51,091 bases of DNA from Candidatus Moranbacteria bacterium RIFCSPHIGHO2_01_FULL_55_24 (GTDB lineage Bacteria; Patescibacteria; Paceibacteria; Moranbacterales; UBA1568): assembly GCA_001786575.1 (NCBI GenBank), contig MFRW01000010.1, forward strand, positions 1-51,091. The letters run 5' to 3'. The notes beneath the pieces were generated by a model, which made no database searches, was not told the DNA's origin, and saw only the letters and a list, made by a program, of their open reading frames with translations. The translations under genes and the position numbers were made by a program. Shown one piece after another: positions 47,387-51,091 of the stretch (the first letter of the stretch is position 1; each line of letters starts with the position of its first letter).

Positions 47387-47809
47387 ATGGCAAAGGCAAT
47401 CAAGACAGTCATCAAGCTCCAGATCCCGGCTGGCAAAGCCAATCCGGCTCCTCCGGTCGGTCCGGCACTCGGCCAGCACGGCTTGAACATCCAGGAATTC
47501 TGCACGCGCTTCAATGACGCGACCAAGGATCGCATGGGAGATATCATCCCGGCGGAAATCACCGTCTACGAAGACCGGACTTTCGACTTCATCCTCAAAA
47601 CTCCTCCAGCCTCCGACCTTCTGAAGAAAGCGGCCAAGGTGGAGAAGGGCGCAGGCAACCCGCTCAAGAACAAAGTCGGGAGCGTCACCCGCGACCAGGT
47701 CCGCGAGATCGCCGAGAAGAAGCTGGAAGATCTGAACGCGAATGATGTCGAAGCGGCGATGAAGATCATCGAAGGAACCGCTCGCTCGATGGGTATCAAG
47801 GTAGAGTAA
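47387..47809 (+). CDS. rplK: Ribosomal protein L11 (uL11)
   Basis: This 140-residue protein binds the GTPase centre of 23S rRNA. Family motifs: KLQIPAGKANPAPPVGPALGQHGLNIQEFC and FDFILKTPPASDLLKKAAKVEKGAGNP. Full length. Confidence 0.97.
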   Translation: MAKAIKTVIKLQIPAGKANPAPPVGPALGQHGLNIQEFCTRFNDATKDRMGDIIPAEITVYEDRTFDFILKTPPASDLLKKAAKVEKGAGNPLKNKVGSVTRDQVREIAEKKLEDLNANDVEAAMKIIEGTARSMGIKVE

Positions 47810-47866
47810 ATAATCTAATTTGTGGCAGTCCGGGAGCAGGCGGACGCTAGGACCACGAACAAACGT

Positions 47867-48556
47867 ATGAAACATGGCAAGAAGTATCGCGCAGTCGTAG
47901 AGAAGATCGAAGCAGGGAAGGAATATACTCCCGAAGAAGCGTTTCAGTTCCTGACCGAGAACAAGATCGCGAAGTTCGATGAGGCCGTAGAAGTCCACGT
48001 GCGCGTCGGCGCGAACCCGAAGAAGTCCGACGAGATGGTGCGCTCAACCGCTGTCCTCCCGCACGGCACCGGACGCCTCCTCAAGGTGGCGGTGGTGACT
48101 GCGACCAAGGAAAAGGAAGCGAAGGAAGCGGAAGCCGATATCGTCGGCGGCGAAGAGCTGATCGAAGACATCAAGACGAACAAGGTGGTTCCCGGAACGG
48201 ATTTCCATATCCTCCTGGCGACCCCGGAAGTGATGCCGAAACTCGCTTCGATCGCGAAGATCCTTGGTCCGAAAGGCCTCATGCCATCGCCGAAGTCCGA
48301 GACGGTGACGCCGAAGATCAAGGAAACCGTCGAGATGCTCAAGAAGGGGAAAAAAGTGAGCTTCAAGAACGATGACACATCCAATATCCATCAGGTTATC
48401 GGCAAAGTCTCTTTCACGAAGGAACAGCTTCTCGAGAATTACGCCGCTTTCCGTGAGGCGCTCGACAAGGCCAAGCCGGAAGCCATGAAAGGCAAGCTGG
48501 TGCTCGCGATGTATTTTTCTTCCACCATGGGCCCAAGCCTCCCTATCAAGCTGTAA
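47867..48556 (+). CDS. rplA: Ribosomal protein L1 (uL1)
   Basis: This 229-residue protein builds the L1 stalk. MKHGKKYRAVVEKI is the family N-terminus, so I use ATG 47867. A longer GTG-started frame (47822) covers an intergenic hairpin (GTGG/CCAC and GTCC/GGAC) and is less likely. The signature FHILLATPEVMPKLASIAKILGPKGLMPSPK is present. No rplJ-rplL follow; the gene ends at a terminator. L1 is absent from some Parcubacteria, so its presence is informative. Confidence 0.96.
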   Translation: MKHGKKYRAVVEKIEAGKEYTPEEAFQFLTENKIAKFDEAVEVHVRVGANPKKSDEMVRSTAVLPHGTGRLLKVAVVTATKEKEAKEAEADIVGGEELIEDIKTNKVVPGTDFHILLATPEVMPKLASIAKILGPKGLMPSPKSETVTPKIKETVEMLKKGKKVSFKNDDTSNIHQVIGKVSFTKEQLLENYAAFREALDKAKPEAMKGKLVLAMYFSSTMGPSLPIKL

Positions 48557-48565
48557 TCAAGTACG

Positions 48566-48590
48566 GTCCGCCTCTTGGCGGACTGTTTTC
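48566..48590 (+). terminator. Terminator of rplA, same arms as the palindrome family
   Basis: GTCCGCC-TCTT-GGCGGAC then TGTTTT. The core TCCGCCTCTTGGCGGA (48567-48582) has the arms of the TCCGCC-N4-GGCGGA family. Confidence 0.85.
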
Positions 48591-48592
48591 GA

Positions 48593-48598
48593 TAAAAT
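48593..48598 (+). promoter_or_regulatory. -10 element TAAAAT of dcd (leaderless arrangement)
   Basis: Six bases separate this box from the ATG at 48605, so transcription should start at the start codon. Confidence 0.65.
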
Positions 48599-48604
48599 AC
48601 ACCT

Positions 48605-49165
48605 ATGATTCTTTCAGATAGGGATATCATCAAGGAACAGAAGGCAGGGAACATCACCCTCAAGCCTTTCAAGAAAGAGTATGTCCAGCCGGCAAGCGTC
48701 GACCTGCACCTCGACAAGCATTTCCTCGTGTTCGATACGACCAGGAATTTCGTCATCGATCCGAAGACTCCGGCGAAGGGCCTCATGAAAGAAGTGGAGA
48801 TCAAGAGTGACGAAGCGTTCATCCTCCATCCGCAGGAATTCGCACTCGGCCTGATTCTGGAAGAGACCGGAGTATCGGACAAATTGGTAGGCCGTTTGGA
48901 AGGCAAGAGCTCGCTCGGCCGCCTAGGACTCATCATCCATACGACCGCCGGCTACCTGGATCCGGGCAATTCGCTCAAGATGACGCTCGAGCTCTACAAT
49001 GCCGGGAAGCTTCCGATCAAGCTCTACTACAAGATGCCGATCGGCCAGATGGCCTTCGAATACCTCTCCTCGTCCTGTGACCGGCCCTACGGCTCGAAAG
49101 GTCTCAACAGCAAGTACAAAGGCGACTCCAAGCCCCAAGCTTCCAAAATGCACCTGAATTTCTAG
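48605..49165 (+). CDS. dcd: dCTP deaminase
   Basis: This 186-residue trimeric enzyme turns dCTP to dUTP for dTMP synthesis. Family motifs: VQPASVDLHL, LVGRLEGKSSLGRLGLIIHTTAGYLDPG (residues 100-127) and MPIGQMAFEYL. The active-site Glu and the HTTAG loop are as in Dcd. It could be bifunctional with dUTPase activity; sequence does not decide. It is read together with thyA and folA as part of the thymidylate supply. Confidence 0.95.
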   Translation: MILSDRDIIKEQKAGNITLKPFKKEYVQPASVDLHLDKHFLVFDTTRNFVIDPKTPAKGLMKEVEIKSDEAFILHPQEFALGLILEETGVSDKLVGRLEGKSSLGRLGLIIHTTAGYLDPGNSLKMTLELYNAGKLPIKLYYKMPIGQMAFEYLSSSCDRPYGSKGLNSKYKGDSKPQASKMHLNF

Positions 49166-49167
49166 AG

Positions 49168-49192
49168 AAAAGCCCCGGAAATGGGGCTTTTG
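49168..49192 (+). terminator. Terminator of dcd
   Basis: AAAAGCCCC-GGAAAT-GGGGCTTTT, followed by GC. Confidence 0.85.
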
Positions 49193-49257
49193 CTTCGGGA
49201 AGTGTTCTCTGCTAGGCTCTAATCAAGGATTTTTCTCAAAAAAAGAAGGAATAATCT

Positions 49258-50175
49258 ATGAAGCAGTACCTTGAACTTCTGGACCATATCATGACCGATG
49301 GCGCCGACAAGGGCGACCGGACCGGTACCGGCACGCGGAGCGTGTTCGGGTACCAGATGCGCTTCGATCTCTCGAAGGGTTTTCCGCTCATGACCACCAA
49401 GAAGATGCCGTGGAAGATGATCGCGCACGAGCTTCTCTGGTTCCTGGCAGGAAGCACCAATATCAAGTATCTGGTCGACAACGACGTGCACATCTGGGAC
49501 GACTGGCCTTTCAAGAGCTACCTGATGCAGAACAATCTCCCGGTACCGCAGCCGAATACTCCGGAATGGGAGGCGGGCATCAAGGAGTTCACTGATCGGA
49601 TCAAGGCAGACGCGGAATTCGCCGAGCAGTACGGCGAGCTCGGACCGGTCTACGGCTATCAGTGGCGTTCCTGGCCGGCACCGGATGGCCGGCGTATCGA
49701 CCAGATATCCGAAGTCATCGAACAGATCAAGAAATCTCCGAACTCCCGGCGTATGATCGTCTCGGCCTGGAACGTGGCCGATATCGAAGAGATGACGAAG
49801 TCAGGGCTCCCGCCGTGCCATTGTCTCTTCCAGTTCTATGTGGCTGAAGGCCGGCTTTCCTGTCTGCTTTACCAGCGGAGCTGCGACACATTTCTGGGAG
49901 TGCCGTTCAACATCGCATCGTACGCGCTCCTGACCCAGATGTTCGCGCAAGTCTGCGGCCTCAAGCCGGGCGAATTCATCTGGACCGGAGGAGACGTGCA
50001 TCTCTACAACAATCATTTCGATCAAGTAGAGACGCAGCTCGCTCGCGAGCCGCTGCCGCTTCCGACGCTCTGGATCAACCCGGAGGTGAAGGACATCTTT
50101 TCTTTCACAATCGATGACTTCCGGCTGGACAACTATCAGTCGCACCCAAGCATCAAAGCACCTATCGCGGTGTAA
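49258..50175 (+). CDS. thyA: Thymidylate synthase ThyA
   Basis: This 305-residue enzyme methylates dUMP with methylene-tetrahydrofolate, making dTMP and dihydrofolate. The catalytic cysteine is C187 in LPPCHCLFQF. Other family segments: GDRTGTGTRSVFGYQMRFDLSKGFPLMTTKK, HELLWFLAGSTNI, QRSCDTFLGVPFNIASYALLTQM, GDVHLYNNH. AAGGA lies 9 nt before the ATG. DHFR, which recycles its product, is encoded just downstream. Confidence 0.97.
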   Translation: MKQYLELLDHIMTDGADKGDRTGTGTRSVFGYQMRFDLSKGFPLMTTKKMPWKMIAHELLWFLAGSTNIKYLVDNDVHIWDDWPFKSYLMQNNLPVPQPNTPEWEAGIKEFTDRIKADAEFAEQYGELGPVYGYQWRSWPAPDGRRIDQISEVIEQIKKSPNSRRMIVSAWNVADIEEMTKSGLPPCHCLFQFYVAEGRLSCLLYQRSCDTFLGVPFNIASYALLTQMFAQVCGLKPGEFIWTGGDVHLYNNHFDQVETQLAREPLPLPTLWINPEVKDIFSFTIDDFRLDNYQSHPSIKAPIAV

Positions 50176-50180
50176 CTCCC

Positions 50181-50216
50181 ATCCCTCGTTTCTCTTTGAG
50201 ACGAGGGATTCTTTCT
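50181..50216 (+). terminator. Terminator of thyA
   Basis: ATCCCTCGT pairs with ACGAGGGAT around an 11-nt loop, followed by TCTTTCTTTTT. Confidence 0.88.
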
Positions 50217-50760
50217 TTTTCCAACAAGCCTCTTTTGAAACCCCATCCCAGAGCAACCCTCCAGGTCTCTCTCCGAAAACCCTTCGGCGAGCGACCTTCC
50301 TCATCCCTCTCGTTTCTCATCCCATCCCATCTCCGCAAACCCTTCGGCGAGCGACCTTTCCGAGAGACATTCGCTCTCTTCCAGCGGAGAGCTCATTCCG
50401 AAAAAATCTGATGACTCTTGCAGACAAGAGACCGAGCTCATCAGATTTTTTAGCCTCCCGGAAAAGATCCTCGCCGAAGGGTCTTTCGAAAAGAAAGAAA
50501 AGAGACTGGATTCTTTCTCTGTTTCCAAATCCCTCTCCAGAACCCTCCAGGGAGGCTTGGAAGGACGGAAAAGCATGGTCTTTTTCTTTCAGAAAAAGTT
50601 TTCCGTCCTGGAATGAAGTAAGCGAGCACGCCGGAGCGAGTGCACGTCTCCCTGGAGGGTTGCTGGAGATGGGATTGCACAGATTTCGGAAAGAGACTGA
50701 TGGGGAAACAGTGAAGATTTGAGGCGAGCGAAGCTGGTGTCTAGGGAACAGGAACAACAA
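50217..50760. other. Hairpin-rich noncoding block between thyA and folA
   Basis: No ORF with an SD or protein-like composition is seen. A 14-bp perfect inverted repeat (50252-50265 and 50651-50664) encloses the block. Inside are a 14-bp stem 50401-50414/50438-50451 with a 6-bp inner stem, an 11-bp stem 50562-50572/50599-50609, and a 28-bp direct repeat described separately. Its role is unknown. Confidence 0.7.
50271..50358. repeat. 28-bp direct repeat, two copies 60 bp apart
   Basis: Copies at 50271-50298 and 50331-50358 differ at one base; core ACCCTTCGGCGAGCGACCTT. An inverted 13-bp piece of the core is at 50470-50482. Confidence 0.85.
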
Positions 50761-50803
50761 AATTATTTGGGAAATCCCTCGGAATAAGGTACATTAGAAA
50801 GGT

Positions 50804-51091
50804 ATGAATAAGCCAAGAATCAGCCTTATTGCGGCTCTCGCACGGTCGAATCGAGCGATCGGGAAGGACAACAGACTGCTCTGGAATATCCCGGCGGATT
50901 TGGCGCACTTCAAGGAAGTGACCTCGGGCCACCCGGTCATCATGGGAGAGAAAACATTCTATTCTATCGGGCGTCCTCTCCCGAACCGGACCAATATCGT
51001 CCTTTCGGACAACCCGGCTTTCACGGCTGCAGGAGTAGAGACAGCCGGATCGATCGAAGAGGCGCTTGCCCGAGCGGAAAGCGCTGATCAG
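50804..51091 (+). CDS. folA: Dihydrofolate reductase, N-terminal part (cut by window end)
   Basis: The first 96 codons of a DHFR, which reduces dihydrofolate to tetrahydrofolate. ISLIAALARSNRAIGKDNRLLWNIPADLAHFK has the conserved Trp and Asp of the folate site, then HPVIMGEKTFYSIGRPLPNRTNIVLS with the NADPH-binding GxxT/S segment. TACATT (50790-50795) stands 8 nt before the ATG, again a nearly leaderless start. The frame is open to the last base. Confidence 0.95.
   Translation, partial: MNKPRISLIAALARSNRAIGKDNRLLWNIPADLAHFKEVTSGHPVIMGEKTFYSIGRPLPNRTNIVLSDNPAFTAAGVETAGSIEEALARAESADQ

Noticed and set aside
47822..47866. GTG start of rplA
   Set aside because: The extra 15 residues are not in L1 family proteins and the DNA forms an intergenic hairpin.
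50217..50760. CRISPR array
   Set aside because: Only two direct copies of a 28-bp repeat, one inverted partial copy, and no cas genes.
50217..50760. Retron
   Set aside because: The nested inverted repeats are suggestive, but no reverse transcriptase gene lies on either side within the window.

Overview
The window looks like a chromosomal segment of a Patescibacteria (Candidate Phyla Radiation, probably Parcubacteria-like) bacterium. This rests on the divergent 16S rRNA 3' end, compact gene spacing, many very short or absent mRNA leaders, a complete compact type IV pilus locus, several small proteins I cannot assign, and the near absence of biosynthetic genes. This is a judgement from style and gene content, not from a phylogeny. 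TGA and TAA serve as ordinary stops, so the standard bacterial code applies.

Layout. 1-750 holds the 3' third of a 16S rRNA that ends at its own terminator with no 23S behind it. 0.8-5.5 kb has small single-gene units: PNPOx-like protein, DsbB, M23 peptidase, CDF transporter, tRNA-Arg(TCG), SIMPL protein, DoxX and an orphan protein. 5.5-6.75 kb is a tRNA cluster (His, Arg-TCT, Lys) littered with tRNA remnants carrying a 16-bp palindrome, preceded by a roughly 650-nt highly structured RNA gene. 6.8-15.5 kb is mostly minus strand: VanW protein, Hsp20, PrsW-like protease, ValS, TsaD, tRNA-Glu, a GH1 glycosidase and two more promoter-terminator units without a convincing ORF, which I interpret as structured RNAs. 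15.5-22.6 kb: GT2 glycosyltransferase, alkyladenine DNA glycosylase, an Fe-S membrane protein, RecG and a class IV aminotransferase. 22.6-28.7 kb mixes four tRNA genes, three orphan proteins with strong Shine-Dalgarno (SD) sites, an ABC exporter, an RRM protein and two tRNA-Ser-like remnants. 28.7-31.9 kb: ComF and ClpC. 32-42 kb: type IV pilus locus pilMNOBTC, two pilins, pilD and three pseudopilins. 42-51 kb is housekeeping: LigA, GatCA, SecE-NusG-L11-L1, dCTP deaminase, ThyA and the start of FolA, with a 560-bp hairpin-rich noncoding block before folA.

How it works together. The pilus genes encode platform, motors, pilins and processing peptidase, so they could largely assemble an uptake and attachment machine; ComF would fit DNA uptake. 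Dcd, ThyA and FolA feed dTMP synthesis. GatCA, ValS, TsaD and eight clear tRNAs serve translation. Two modes of translation initiation are visible: many genes start within about 0-15 nt of their predicted transcription start with no SD, whereas pilins and the orphan small proteins have leaders with near-perfect SD sites matching the intact 16S anti-SD.

The most unusual signals are tRNA copies in which an 8-nt segment is exchanged for a 16-nt palindrome (TCCGCC-N4-GGCGGA), three putative structured RNAs behind consensus promoters, and promoters that fire straight into an intrinsic-terminator hairpin.
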